Positions 26,185 to 37,896 of a stretch of DNA of 64,000 nucleotides are shown here, in pieces; position 1 is the first letter of the stretch, and each line of letters begins with the position of its first letter. Made by a program: the position numbers and the translations under genes. The stretch is taken from positions 1,987,001 to 2,051,000 of the forward strand of contig NZ_CP017241.1 of assembly GCF_001908375.1 (NCBI RefSeq). The letters run 5' to 3'. Below the pieces are notes generated by a model. That model made no database searches and was not told the origin of the DNA. It saw only the letters and a program-made list of their open reading frames with translations. The DNA is from Rhizobium etli 8C-3. GTDB lineage: Bacteria > Pseudomonadota > Alphaproteobacteria > Rhizobiales > Rhizobiaceae.

Positions 26185-26712
26185 CTACTGGCCGAGGCGG
26201 GCAAGCAGGGCGGCGGCGCGGGCGGCCGGCCAACGGCGCACCTCGAGCGCACCCGTGCCGCTCACAACGTCGACACCCTCGCCGGGGCCCAGCACCACGG
26301 GATCACCGGCAGGACGGCGCACGGCAACGGAGCCCTGGACCACGAGCACGGAGGTCTGGCCGCCTGCGACATCGACCGCCCATTGCGTACCGCGCACCGC
26401 AGCGATTGCCTGCGGCGTCACCACCTGAAAGCCGCCCGTGTTGCGGGCGTCGTCGACATCGACCAGGATTGCCTTGCCACGCAGCGACACAACATCGGGG
26501 CTGCCATCGCGGTTGCGGTCATTCAGCCTGAAGGCGGCACCCGCCTCGGCGGTTACCGTTACCCCGTTGGGGCAGCGGAGAATCTCACGCCCGCCCGCTG
26601 CATTCTCGACAGTGCAGCCGCCCGTTTGGCCAAGCGCTGCGCCCGCCGGCAGCAGAAATGCTGCAAGGGCGGTTGCGGCAGAACCGCGCAGGAATGCTGC
26701 CATTACGCTCAT
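26185..26712 (-). CDS. secreted FecR-like domain protein
   Basis: A 175-aa exported protein. After a signal peptide (AATALAAFLLPAGAALGQ) it has a FecR-type beta-rich domain with GKAILVDVDD, FQVVTPQAIAAVRGTQWAVDV and a repeated VLVVQGSVAVR / VLGPGEGVDV pattern. There is no N-terminal anti-sigma domain, so it is not a classic FecR anti-sigma factor. The start MSVMAAF has GGGGAC upstream. It is six bases before the CHASE2 cyclase and may modify signal input to that sensor. Confidence 0.82.
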   Translation of the reverse strand: MSVMAAFLRGSAATALAAFLLPAGAALGQTGGCTVENAAGGREILRCPNGVTVTAEAGAAFRLNDRNRDGSPDVVSLRGKAILVDVDDARNTGGFQVVTPQAIAAVRGTQWAVDVAGGQTSVLVVQGSVAVRRPAGDPVVLGPGEGVDVVSGTGALEVRRWPAARAAALLARLGQ

Positions 26713-26853
26713 GATACGTCCCCACCTCGCGCAAGCACTCCACACGGGCATGGTGTTCGCCATGCGGTCAAGCGCTTGACCCGGCACCGCCACCATAAAA
26801 CAAAACAAGGATTTCGTATGCAGAAAAGCGCAAGCTGGCAAGGCCTGCCGGCC

Positions 26854-27999
26854 TTACGCACCAGCGGTTTCAATCGACGGACCGGTGTAACGGGCTCTTG
26901 GACGAATGAGATGGCCGCTCTCGACCTGTTCCATCGCGTGCGCCAGCCATCCGCAGCTGCGGGCGAGCGCGAAGATCACGAGCGGCGCATCCTGTGGGAG
27001 CTCGAAGCGTTCCGCCATTGCCGTCAGCGCGAAATCGATGTTGACGCGCTCGCCGATCATCGCTTCGCCGGCCATTCGGATCTCGAGAAAAACCTCCGAT
27101 GGCGTAAAATGCGCAAGCAGTGCCTCAGCGCGGATATCACCCTCCGGATAGAGCGGATGACCGAAGGCGCAAATCCCAGTGCCCTGCGCCAGGATGCGGC
27201 GGATGGCTTGCCTGGCGCCAATGCGCGTAGCCGTCTCGGAAAGCGTTGCCACGGCCTCCCAAGCGCCGCCGTGCAGCGGACCCGTCAACGTTGCAAGGCC
27301 GGAAAGCACCGATGCGGAAAAGGGCGCACCCGCAGAAGCCGTGACGCGTGCGGCAAAGGCCGATGCATTGAGCTCGTGATCGGCAAGAAGCACTAAAGCG
27401 CGGCGCACCGCATCGCTGGCTTCTGGCCGGCCCCAGCTTTTTGCAAGGCGCCGATGGAGAGGTTGGTCCGATGCGCCTGGCGCGAGCGCAGAGGCGATCG
27501 TCGTCATGACATCTTGCGCTTCGGCTCTCAAGGTCGCGAGCGAACGGCCGAGGCTCGGCAGGTCTTGAGGCACGCGGGCTGCGAGGGCCGAGAAAGCGGC
27601 AGCAACGGACGGAACGCGCGCCTCGCTCCCGCCTTCGGCGATGTTGATAGGCGTGGCCTTGCTCCAAAGAAGTGCCGCTGCCTCTTCAAGCGTTGCATAT
27701 TCGCAAAGCTTGGCGGCATCACGTCCGCGATAGTAGAGACGGCCATTGACGACGGTTGAAACCGCTGACGGAAGGACCGGATCGCCCCACCGGATGGCCT
27801 CCGCTGCGACGGTCTCGATCTTGCGCCGCCCTGCGTGGCGCTCGGCGAGCCGTGTGATGTCGGCGGTGTGGTAGAGGCTGCGGCGCGGGTCGGACGGATC
27901 GGGTTTGGCGCGTATGCGTCCCCGGCTGACATTGGCATATAGCGTCTGCGGTTTGGTGCCAAGACGGGATAGCGCTTCCTCTGCAGTCAACCAGGACAT
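26854..27999 (-). CDS. citrate synthase family protein with N-terminal helix-turn-helix
   Basis: A 381-aa protein. The first 60 residues (MSWLTAEEALSRLGTKPQTL, then Y-A-N-V-S-R-G-R-I) resemble a MerR/excisionase-type DNA-binding fold. The remaining 320 form a citrate synthase fold with ADHELNASAF (catalytic His), FGHPLYPEGDIRAE (second His, but with Pro where GHR is usual) and NIDFALTA (Asp). Divergent from a second citrate-synthase-like gene, with two palindromes between them. TGAGG precedes the ATG. It could be an enzyme, a regulator, or both. Confidence 0.83.
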   Translation of the reverse strand: MSWLTAEEALSRLGTKPQTLYANVSRGRIRAKPDPSDPRRSLYHTADITRLAERHAGRRKIETVAAEAIRWGDPVLPSAVSTVVNGRLYYRGRDAAKLCEYATLEEAAALLWSKATPINIAEGGSEARVPSVAAAFSALAARVPQDLPSLGRSLATLRAEAQDVMTTIASALAPGASDQPLHRRLAKSWGRPEASDAVRRALVLLADHELNASAFAARVTASAGAPFSASVLSGLATLTGPLHGGAWEAVATLSETATRIGARQAIRRILAQGTGICAFGHPLYPEGDIRAEALLAHFTPSEVFLEIRMAGEAMIGERVNIDFALTAMAERFELPQDAPLVIFALARSCGWLAHAMEQVESGHLIRPRARYTGPSIETAGA

Positions 28000-28010
28000 C
28001 GAAACCTCAT

Positions 28011-28040
28011 ATTGATCAATTTCATCAAGATTGACGTCAA
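28011..28040. promoter_or_regulatory. paired palindromes between two citrate-synthase-like genes, operator candidate
   Basis: Two perfect ten-base palindromes, ATTGATCAAT (28011-28020) and TTGACGTCAA (28031-28040), both built on TTGA/TCAA arms, have centres exactly 20 bases apart, close to two helical turns. They fill the short intergenic region between divergent start codons at 27999 and 28083. The helix-turn-helix domain encoded next door is the natural candidate to bind them. Confidence 0.5.
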
Positions 28041-28082
28041 CCAATCTAGGGTCGATCTTCTTATCCGTAAAGGAGAATGGTT

Positions 28083-29168
28083 ATGAAAAACGGTTTGGAC
28101 GATGTGATTGCCGCAGAGACGCGGCTTTCGGATGTCGATGGCCCGGGCGGTCGGCTGATCATTCGCGGCGTGTCGCTCGACGACCTCGTTGCTGACGGCA
28201 CCTATGAAAGCGTCGCGGCGCTGCTGCTCGACGGAGTTATGGAAGCGCATGTCAATGCCGAGGGTTTGAAAGAACGGCTCGGAGCCGCACGCGCAGAAAT
28301 CTACGCATATGTCGTGGCCGACGCCACCCTCCTCGCCCTGCCGCCGGTCGATGCCATGCGGGCACTGATTGCGCGACTTCCTGACGGCGAGGATTTCGAA
28401 ACGGCGGTCATGCTCCTTGCGGCCCCGGCCGTGTTCCTGCCGGCGGTTCTGCGGCTGCAGTGCAAACAAGCGCCTGTTCGGCCGGATACCTCGATATCGC
28501 AAGCCTCGGACATCCTACGCATGATGACGGGCAGGCTCCCGAGCGTCGAGCAAACGGCTGCGCTCGACGCCTATCTGGTGACGATTTCTGATCACGGGTT
28601 GAACGCCTCGACCTTCGCATCGCGGGTGATCGCCTCGACGAATGCCGGCCTCACATCCTCAGTACTCGCAGCGATCAGCGCGCTGAAAGGTCCGCTGCAT
28701 GGCGGCGCGCCGGGACCTGTCCTCGACATGCTGGATGCGATCGGCGCCGAAAGCCATGCGAAAAACTGGCTCGCAACCGCCCTTGACCGCGGCGAGAGGC
28801 TGATGGGCTTCGGCCATCGCATCTATCGGGTCCGCGACCCGCGTGCCGACGCCTTGAAAAATGCCCTGAAGCCTCTTGTTGCAACCGGCCAGGTCGATCC
28901 AGCGCGAATCACTCTGGCCGAGGCGATCGAAAAGGCTGCGCTCGCGATCCTCAAGGAACGTAAGCCGGATCGTCGCCTGGACGTGAATGTCGAATTCTAT
29001 ACTGCGTTGCTTCTGGAATCGCTTGGCTTCCCGCGCGAGGCCTTCACCGGCGTCTTTGCGATCGGCCGCACTGTCGGCTGGATTGCGCATGCGCGCGAGC
29101 AGCAGCTTGAAGGCAGGTTGATCAGGCCAAAGTCTGTTTATGTTGGGCCTTTTCCGATCGCGGCATGA
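28083..29168 (+). CDS. citrate synthase/methylcitrate synthase family protein
   Basis: A 361-aa citrate-synthase-fold protein without the DNA-binding extension. Catalytic segments: ISDHGLNASTF (His), GFGHRIYRVRDPRAD (second His) and NVEFYTALLL, where Glu stands in place of the Asp of E. coli citrate synthase. Such proteins are annotated as citrate or 2-methylcitrate synthase; the substrate is not decidable. The ATG at 28083 is chosen since AAGGAG is seven bases away; the ATG two codons upstream is too close. Divergent from the HTH-bearing paralog. Confidence 0.85.
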   Translation: MKNGLDDVIAAETRLSDVDGPGGRLIIRGVSLDDLVADGTYESVAALLLDGVMEAHVNAEGLKERLGAARAEIYAYVVADATLLALPPVDAMRALIARLPDGEDFETAVMLLAAPAVFLPAVLRLQCKQAPVRPDTSISQASDILRMMTGRLPSVEQTAALDAYLVTISDHGLNASTFASRVIASTNAGLTSSVLAAISALKGPLHGGAPGPVLDMLDAIGAESHAKNWLATALDRGERLMGFGHRIYRVRDPRADALKNALKPLVATGQVDPARITLAEAIEKAALAILKERKPDRRLDVNVEFYTALLLESLGFPREAFTGVFAIGRTVGWIAHAREQQLEGRLIRPKSVYVGPFPIAA

Positions 29169-29511
29169 ACAGCGCTCCGGCGGCAGGTTCACGCCCGCCT
29201 CCGGATCTGCAGGCTCCCGCGATTTTAGACATCGATGAACCGTGCCCGTGGCGGGCCTGGAGCTGGCATAGATGCCGCCTCCTCAAGCCGGGAACGACGA
29301 TCCGATCCAACCGCAGAAACGGTCTAGAGCTGGTGTGCAATGGCAATGACCGTGTTGCCAGCCATGGAGTCGTAGTGCGTTTGAAGAGCGTGGCCACGGC
29401 ATCCGGCAACCATTCGGCCATGGCGGTGTTACGGATGCCGAATGCAAGGGCATCTGGTAGGTGTAGTCGCCTCCTCTTGTCACATGGAGGCGACGTGTTT
29501 CAGGGGCGAAA
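29169..29511. other. 343-base gap between a citrate synthase gene and pyrG
   Basis: No credible gene. The hairpin at 29466-29494 probably serves as the 3' end structure of pyrG. The open frames in this gap lack recognisable features and ribosome sites. Confidence 0.55.
29466..29494 (-). terminator. hairpin downstream of pyrG
   Basis: A perfect nine-pair stem GTCGCCTCC/GGAGGCGAC (29466-29474 with 29486-29494), 18 bases past the pyrG stop. No T-run on either side, so termination is likely but not certain. Confidence 0.45.
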
Positions 29512-32623
<3,112 letters not shown>

Positions 32624-32757
32624 GCCAGCCTTCCCAATTTCTCCGTATTGAGCGGCCTTAGCAAAAGCAGTCGGCATTGAAAAGCTTTTGAACCTTCACG
32701 TAAGGGAAATAGGGGCCGATTTGCCGTGCAAATGCCAAAAAAATGGCGGCGCACCGT

Positions 32758-33642
32758 CTAAGAAGCGAGAATCGAGTTCAAAACCTTCCGCCAATCGATC
32801 ATGCGGATCGGCGTGCCGTGATTGCCATTTTGAAAAAGCGTGAAATGGGCAGGATATTTCGCCTCATGAAGTTTTTCGAAGAGAGCTTGCTGGCCGGCAG
32901 CGGCATAGACCGGATCGCGGCTGCCATGGACGAACCAAAGCGGCAGCTTGGCCTTGTAGAACGCGCTCCTTGCGAAATCCGGATCCGTGACGCCGCTCAT
33001 GACGACCATGCCCTTCAGCAATTTGACGCTGCCTGCATCGCGCGCAATTCCCCAGCAGACCTGACTGCCCATGGAAGCACAGGAAAGGATTACCGGGCGG
33101 CCGCCGGATTTCGAGCTCGCATAGCGGATCAGCTCGGCCATGTCTGTCACGCCCTCGCCGTCGAAGGTGCGCACAGTCGGCGAATAGTAGACTCCGCCAT
33201 TGGCCACGGCCAGGTTTTTGAGCCGATTGAAGTTGCCGCCGAAGCTGTAGTCGTTGACGCCGAGCCGCCGGTCGCCGTCGCGCCCGTGGATGAAGATCAC
33301 GGTGAATTGCGCATTGTCTACCGGTCCCACCCTCGTGAGCTCCACCCTGCGGCCATTGAGCGACAGCGTTTGGTCCTGCTGCTGCTTGCGCACAGCGAGC
33401 GACACGTATTTCTGCTGCACGCGCTTCTGCGGGATCTGGTCGCGGCCGTTGATGTCGCGCATCTCGTCATATTCGATGGCTTCGAAGGCACCGCCATCGG
33501 AGGTTTGCAACACGTTCTGTCTGGAGAAAAGTTCCTCCTTGTAGGGCGCCAGCGTGTCGGCTGCTGCGCTGCCGATCCCGGCGGACAGGAAAAAGGTCGC
33601 AATTGCGGCGACAATCGTGCAATGACTTGTGGACATTCTCAT
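32758..33642 (-). CDS. secreted alpha/beta hydrolase
   Basis: A 294-aa protein with a signal peptide (AAIATFFLSAGIGSAAA). It has an alpha/beta-hydrolase fold: FIHGRDGDRR after the oxyanion strand, a nucleophile elbow that reads SCASMGSQVC (G/C-x-S-x-G form), FVHGSRDPVYAA (Asp) and NGNHGTP (His). The cysteine-rich elbow is slightly unusual. Probably a periplasmic esterase or lipase-like enzyme of unknown substrate. Monocistronic, between tpiA and parE. Confidence 0.78.
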   Translation of the reverse strand: MRMSTSHCTIVAAIATFFLSAGIGSAAADTLAPYKEELFSRQNVLQTSDGGAFEAIEYDEMRDINGRDQIPQKRVQQKYVSLAVRKQQQDQTLSLNGRRVELTRVGPVDNAQFTVIFIHGRDGDRRLGVNDYSFGGNFNRLKNLAVANGGVYYSPTVRTFDGEGVTDMAELIRYASSKSGGRPVILSCASMGSQVCWGIARDAGSVKLLKGMVVMSGVTDPDFARSAFYKAKLPLWFVHGSRDPVYAAAGQQALFEKLHEAKYPAHFTLFQNGNHGTPIRMIDWRKVLNSILAS

Positions 33643-33856
33643 TCGGGCGGTTTCCTAACCATCATGCCGCTTGCCATTCTAGGCCCGGCAACGCAAACCA
33701 ATCGATAGAATCCCGCCATACGGGCGGCGTCGCCTAACGAGGCGATTTCTGGCAGAATCTGCCTGATTCGCTAACGTGACATCAAATGCGGTGATTTTGG
33801 GTCTGCCCCCTAGCGCACATGCGGCCCAAGACAGGATTGAAGATCTGAACGACTCC

Positions 33857-35911
33857 ATGGATGACAGCAACGACCTCTTTTCCGCAATGCCCCTGATGCC
33901 GAAGCAGGAGGCGGCCGCAAAGCCAGCCGAAAAGCCTGCTGCGGCCCCTGCGTTGCGTCCTGCCCCTGTAGCATCGGGCTCCGACGACTATGGTGCATCC
34001 TCCATCCGGGTTCTCGAAGGCTTGGAACCGGTGCGCATGCGTCCCGGAATGTATATCGGCGGCACGGACGAAAAGGCGCTGCACCACCTCTTTGCCGAAG
34101 TCATCGACAACTCGATGGACGAAGCGGTCGCCGGCCATGCGAACTTCATCGAGGTGCATCTCGATATCCAGGGCTATTTGACGGTCAGCGACAATGGCCG
34201 CGGCATCCCCGTCGAGAACCATCCCCAGGTTCCGGGCAAGTCGACGCTCGAAGTCATCATGACCAAGCTCCATGCCGGCGGCAAGTTCGACGGCAAGGCA
34301 TACGAAACCTCAGGCGGTCTGCACGGCGTCGGCGTTTCGGTCGTCAACGCGCTGTCGGATTATCTCGAGGTTGAAGTGGCGCGAAACCGCAAGCTCTATC
34401 GCCAGCGTTTCTCACGCGGCATGCCGCAAGGCGGTCTCGAGGAGCTCGGCGATGTGCATAACCGCCGCGGCACCCGCGTGCGCTTCCATCCCGACCCTCA
34501 GATTTTCGGCGATCATGCGAAATTCGATGCCGGGCGCGTTTTCCGCATGGCACGCTCGAAAGCCTATCTTTTCGGCGGCGTCGAAATCCGCTGGAGTTGC
34601 GATGAAGGCGTGCTGGCGGACGGCTCGGAAATCCCGGATAAGGCAGTCTTCCACTTTCCCGGTGGCCTGAAAGACTACTTGAAGGCGACGATGGGCAAGG
34701 AATTCACTGTCACGCGCGAAATCTTCGCCGGCAAGACAGAGAAAGCAAGCGGTCACGGTTCGCTCGAATGGGCGATCACCTGGTACGGTGGCGACCAGCA
34801 GATCCACTCCTACTGCAACACCATTCCCACGCCAGAGGGCGGCACGCACGAGGCGGGCCTGCGCATCGCGCTGACCAGGGGGCTGAAGGCCTATGCCGAC
34901 CTGACGCAGAACAAGCGCGCAGCACAAATCACCACCGACGATGTGATGATTTCCGCAGTCGGCATGCTGTCGGTTTTCATCCGCGAGCCGGAATTCGTCG
35001 GGCAGACCAAGGACAGGCTTGCGACTGCCGAGGCGCAGCGCATCGTCGAGAATGCGCTTCGCGATCCCTTCGATCATTACCTGGCGGACAATCCCAACGA
35101 GGCCGAAAAGCTGCTCGACTGGGTAATCGAGCGCGCCGAAGAGCGTTTGCGACGCCGCAAGGAAAAGGAAGTCAACCGCAAGACGGCGGTGCGCAAACTG
35201 CGCCTTCCGGGCAAACTAGCCGATTGCGCACAGAACACCGCTCAGGGTGCCGAACTCTTCATCGTCGAAGGCGATTCGGCAGGCGGTTCCGCCAAGCAGG
35301 CGCGCAACCGCGCCAATCAGGCGATCCTGCCTTTGCGCGGCAAGATCCTGAACGTTGCGAGCGCCGGCCGCGAAAAGCTGGGCGCCAACCAGCAGCTTGC
35401 GGATCTCGTCCAGGCCCTCGGCTGCGGCACCCGCTCCAAATATCGCGAGGAAGACCTACGCTACGAGCGCATCGTCGTGATGACCGATGCCGATGTCGAC
35501 GGCGCCCACATCGCGTCGTTGCTGATCACATTCTTCTATCAGGAGATGCCCGAGCTCGTGCGCGGCGGCCACTTGTTCCTGGCCGTGCCTCCGCTCTACA
35601 AGATCACCCAGGGTGCCAAGTCCGCTTATGCGCGCGACGACGCCCACCGCCAGGAGCTGATGGAAACGGAATTCAAGGGCAAGGCGAAGATCGAGATCAG
35701 CCGCTTCAAGGGGCTCGGCGAAATGCTGCCGGCGCAACTCAAGGAAACGACTATGGATCCGACCAAGCGCACGCTGCTGCGCGTGGTGATCGACGACGTC
35801 GATTTCGAAGGAACCCGCACCGCGGTCGACGACCTGATGGGCACGAAGCCGGATGCGCGCTTCCGATTCATTCAGGAGCGTGCTGCCTTTGCCGAAAACC
35901 TCGATATTTGA
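33857..35911 (+). CDS. parE: DNA topoisomerase IV subunit B
   Basis: A 684-aa type IIA topoisomerase ATPase subunit that, with ParC, decatenates daughter chromosomes. GHKL ATPase motifs: EVIDNSMDEA, DNGRGIPV, TSGGLHGVGVSVVNALS. The TOPRIM domain shows EGDSAGGSAKQ and MTDADVDGAH. An Ala/Pro-rich 50-residue N-terminal extension precedes the ATPase fold. The start MDDSNDLFSA is chosen; the frame is open 27 codons further. It is ParE rather than GyrB from its length and the short C-terminal domain. Confidence 0.92.
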   Translation: MDDSNDLFSAMPLMPKQEAAAKPAEKPAAAPALRPAPVASGSDDYGASSIRVLEGLEPVRMRPGMYIGGTDEKALHHLFAEVIDNSMDEAVAGHANFIEVHLDIQGYLTVSDNGRGIPVENHPQVPGKSTLEVIMTKLHAGGKFDGKAYETSGGLHGVGVSVVNALSDYLEVEVARNRKLYRQRFSRGMPQGGLEELGDVHNRRGTRVRFHPDPQIFGDHAKFDAGRVFRMARSKAYLFGGVEIRWSCDEGVLADGSEIPDKAVFHFPGGLKDYLKATMGKEFTVTREIFAGKTEKASGHGSLEWAITWYGGDQQIHSYCNTIPTPEGGTHEAGLRIALTRGLKAYADLTQNKRAAQITTDDVMISAVGMLSVFIREPEFVGQTKDRLATAEAQRIVENALRDPFDHYLADNPNEAEKLLDWVIERAEERLRRRKEKEVNRKTAVRKLRLPGKLADCAQNTAQGAELFIVEGDSAGGSAKQARNRANQAILPLRGKILNVASAGREKLGANQQLADLVQALGCGTRSKYREEDLRYERIVVMTDADVDGAHIASLLITFFYQEMPELVRGGHLFLAVPPLYKITQGAKSAYARDDAHRQELMETEFKGKAKIEISRFKGLGEMLPAQLKETTMDPTKRTLLRVVIDDVDFEGTRTAVDDLMGTKPDARFRFIQERAAFAENLDI

Positions 35912-36063
35912 GCTTCCGCAATTTCACGGAACTGACGAAGAACCATAACAACTTCGTCAAATAACCGGTGCATGAGAAAAGACGCGACCGGCGCATCCTT
36001 TTCTTTGCAGACGGGGTAGCGCAGTTCGTTCCGCTCTTCACGCGTGCCTGCCGGATGTTTGCC

Positions 36064-37193
36064 ATGACCAAGCGTTTCCTCGCGACTGCCAGCTTTGCGC
36101 TCCTCTCCAGCGCCTCCACGCCACCGATATCGGCGCGACCTTCGAGACTCCATGCCCCTTCGGCGACTGCGCGGCCAACATCTCCCTCACCTATCTCGGT
36201 GAATTCGTCATCCCGACAGGCCACAGGGAAAACGGTGTCGAATTCGGCGGCATTTCCGGCCTCGATTTCGACGCGGCAACGGGCCACTACATCGCCATCA
36301 GCGACGACCGCTCGGAAAGAGGTCCGGCTTCCTTTTACGAGCTCGCAGTCGATGTCGACGGTGCCGGCCTGAAGGGTATTGCCGTTGTCAAGCAAGTGAC
36401 ACTGAAGGACAGGAGCGGCAAACCCTTCGCCAGGCGCACCGTCGATCCCGAGTCGATCCGGCTCGGCCGGGATGGTATCTACTGGGGCAGCGAAGGCGAC
36501 GGCAAGGCGCTGATCGCCCCCTTCGTCCGCGTGACCTCGCAGGACGGCGTGTTCATGCGCGAGTTCAAGTTGCCGGAAGGCTTCGCGCCGACGGCCGACA
36601 AGTCGACGGGCATCCGCGACAACCTCGCCTTCGAAGACCTGGCAATCGCGCCTTCCGGGGATGTCTTTGTTGGCGTCGAGGCGGCGCTCTACCAGGACGG
36701 CCCGGCAGCTTCGCTGATGGGGGCCAGCCTGTCGCGCATCATCCGCTACGATGGGACGACCGGCGAGCCAAAGGCGCAATATGTCTATCCAATCTCGCCG
36801 ATCCCACAGGCCGCGCAGAAGGCTGACGGCAGCAACGACAACGGAATGTCGGAGATCATCGCGCTCGATAACCACCGGTTGCTCACTGTCGAGCGCAGCT
36901 ATGCCCAGGGCGTCGGCAATAATGTGAAGATCTTCATGATCGATCTCGATGGCGCTACCGACGTCTCGGCGATCGCCTCGCTTTCGAAGACCGATCAGCG
37001 TGTGGTTCCCGTCCGCAAGAGCCAAGTTCTCGACCTGCGTGCATCCGGCCTCATACCGGACAATATCGAGTCCATGGCGATCGGCAAGGCTAAGGACGGC
37101 AGCGACGTGCTGATCCTCGGCTCCGACAACAACTTCTCGACCAGCCAAAAAACGCAGTTCTACGTCTTCGAAATACTGCGCCGTCCGAAGTAG
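36064..37193 (+). pseudogene. esterase-like activity of phytase family protein, frameshifted near the signal peptide
   Basis: The frame starting at 36064 gives a signal peptide (MTKRFLATASFALLSSAS) and then degenerates, while the mature protein continues in the next frame from about 36111: ATDIGATFETPCPFGDC, then SLTYLGEFVIPTGHREN and FGGISGLDFDAATG, on to FYVFEILRRPK at 37190. The second frame has no start codon before GTG 36396, inside the domain. A one-base loss (or two-base gain) between about 36064 and 36123 explains this. The family is PF13449, secreted phosphoesterase-like beta-propellers. It could be a true pseudogene or a sequencing error. Confidence 0.75.
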
Positions 37194-37206
37194 CAAACCC
37201 GTGCAG

Positions 37207-37662
37207 CTAGTCGAGGCGAACCTCGATATTCGTCTTCACCGAATTGGCGAGGAAACAGAGTTCATGGGCCTCATGATGAAGCTTTTCTTCCATTTTCCGG
37301 CTCGGCGCTTCGTCCGCATAGATCACGGCGGGCTTCAGCTCGACGCGGCTCACGAGCATTTTTCCGTCGACCTTCTCCATGATCCCAGTCGCGGTATCGA
37401 CATAGCTGTTAACGACGATGCCCTTCTTCGAGGCAAGCCACAGGTAGAACAGCATGTGGCAGCTGGAGAGCGCCGCGACATAAGCCTCCTCAGGATCGAC
37501 GTTCTCGGCGACCGAATACGGAAGCGGAACGTTGTGCGGCGAAGCCGATGCGGGAACCGAATGGCCCCCATCGAAATTCCACATATGACCGCGGCTGTAT
37601 TTTCCGTCCGTGAAAGTACCTCCGCCGCGCTGCCAAGATACTTCCGCTGAAAATTTCGTCAT
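37207..37662 (-). CDS. OsmC family peroxiredoxin-like protein
   Basis: A 151-aa OsmC/Ohr-fold protein. Two cysteines are placed as in the family: one in LSSCHMLFYLW and one in HELCFLANSVKTN, forming the redox pair that reduces organic hydroperoxides with lipoyl or thiol partners. The start MTKFSAEVSW is preferred. Its 3' end faces the frameshifted esterase gene, 13 bases away. The second motif (FLANSV) fits the YhfA/OsmC-like branch rather than Ohr. Confidence 0.88.
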   Translation of the reverse strand: MTKFSAEVSWQRGGGTFTDGKYSRGHMWNFDGGHSVPASASPHNVPLPYSVAENVDPEEAYVAALSSCHMLFYLWLASKKGIVVNSYVDTATGIMEKVDGKMLVSRVELKPAVIYADEAPSRKMEEKLHHEAHELCFLANSVKTNIEVRLD

Positions 37663-37896
37663 CGGTCGAACGAATCCTATGAAACCTGATGCCCCACCCT
37701 GCGGCCATTTTCACCGGCCAACAAGGTCCGGAGGAAATTTCCGTCACATTCCGTACAGAGGCTTAAGATATCCCCTTGCCCCGGTGCCTTGGCGCCTTCG
37801 ATTGGAAGAGGCGCCGGTCATTAGACGATCGACATGCTTGCGTCCGCGCTTCCAATGGCGCATATCCGTGATTGAGAAGAAGGAATAAAAAGCGAC

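Noticed and set aside
34768-35964. 398-codon frame inside parE in another frame
   Set aside because: Arg/Gly/Gln-rich low-complexity translation typical of an out-of-frame reading of a GC-rich gene.
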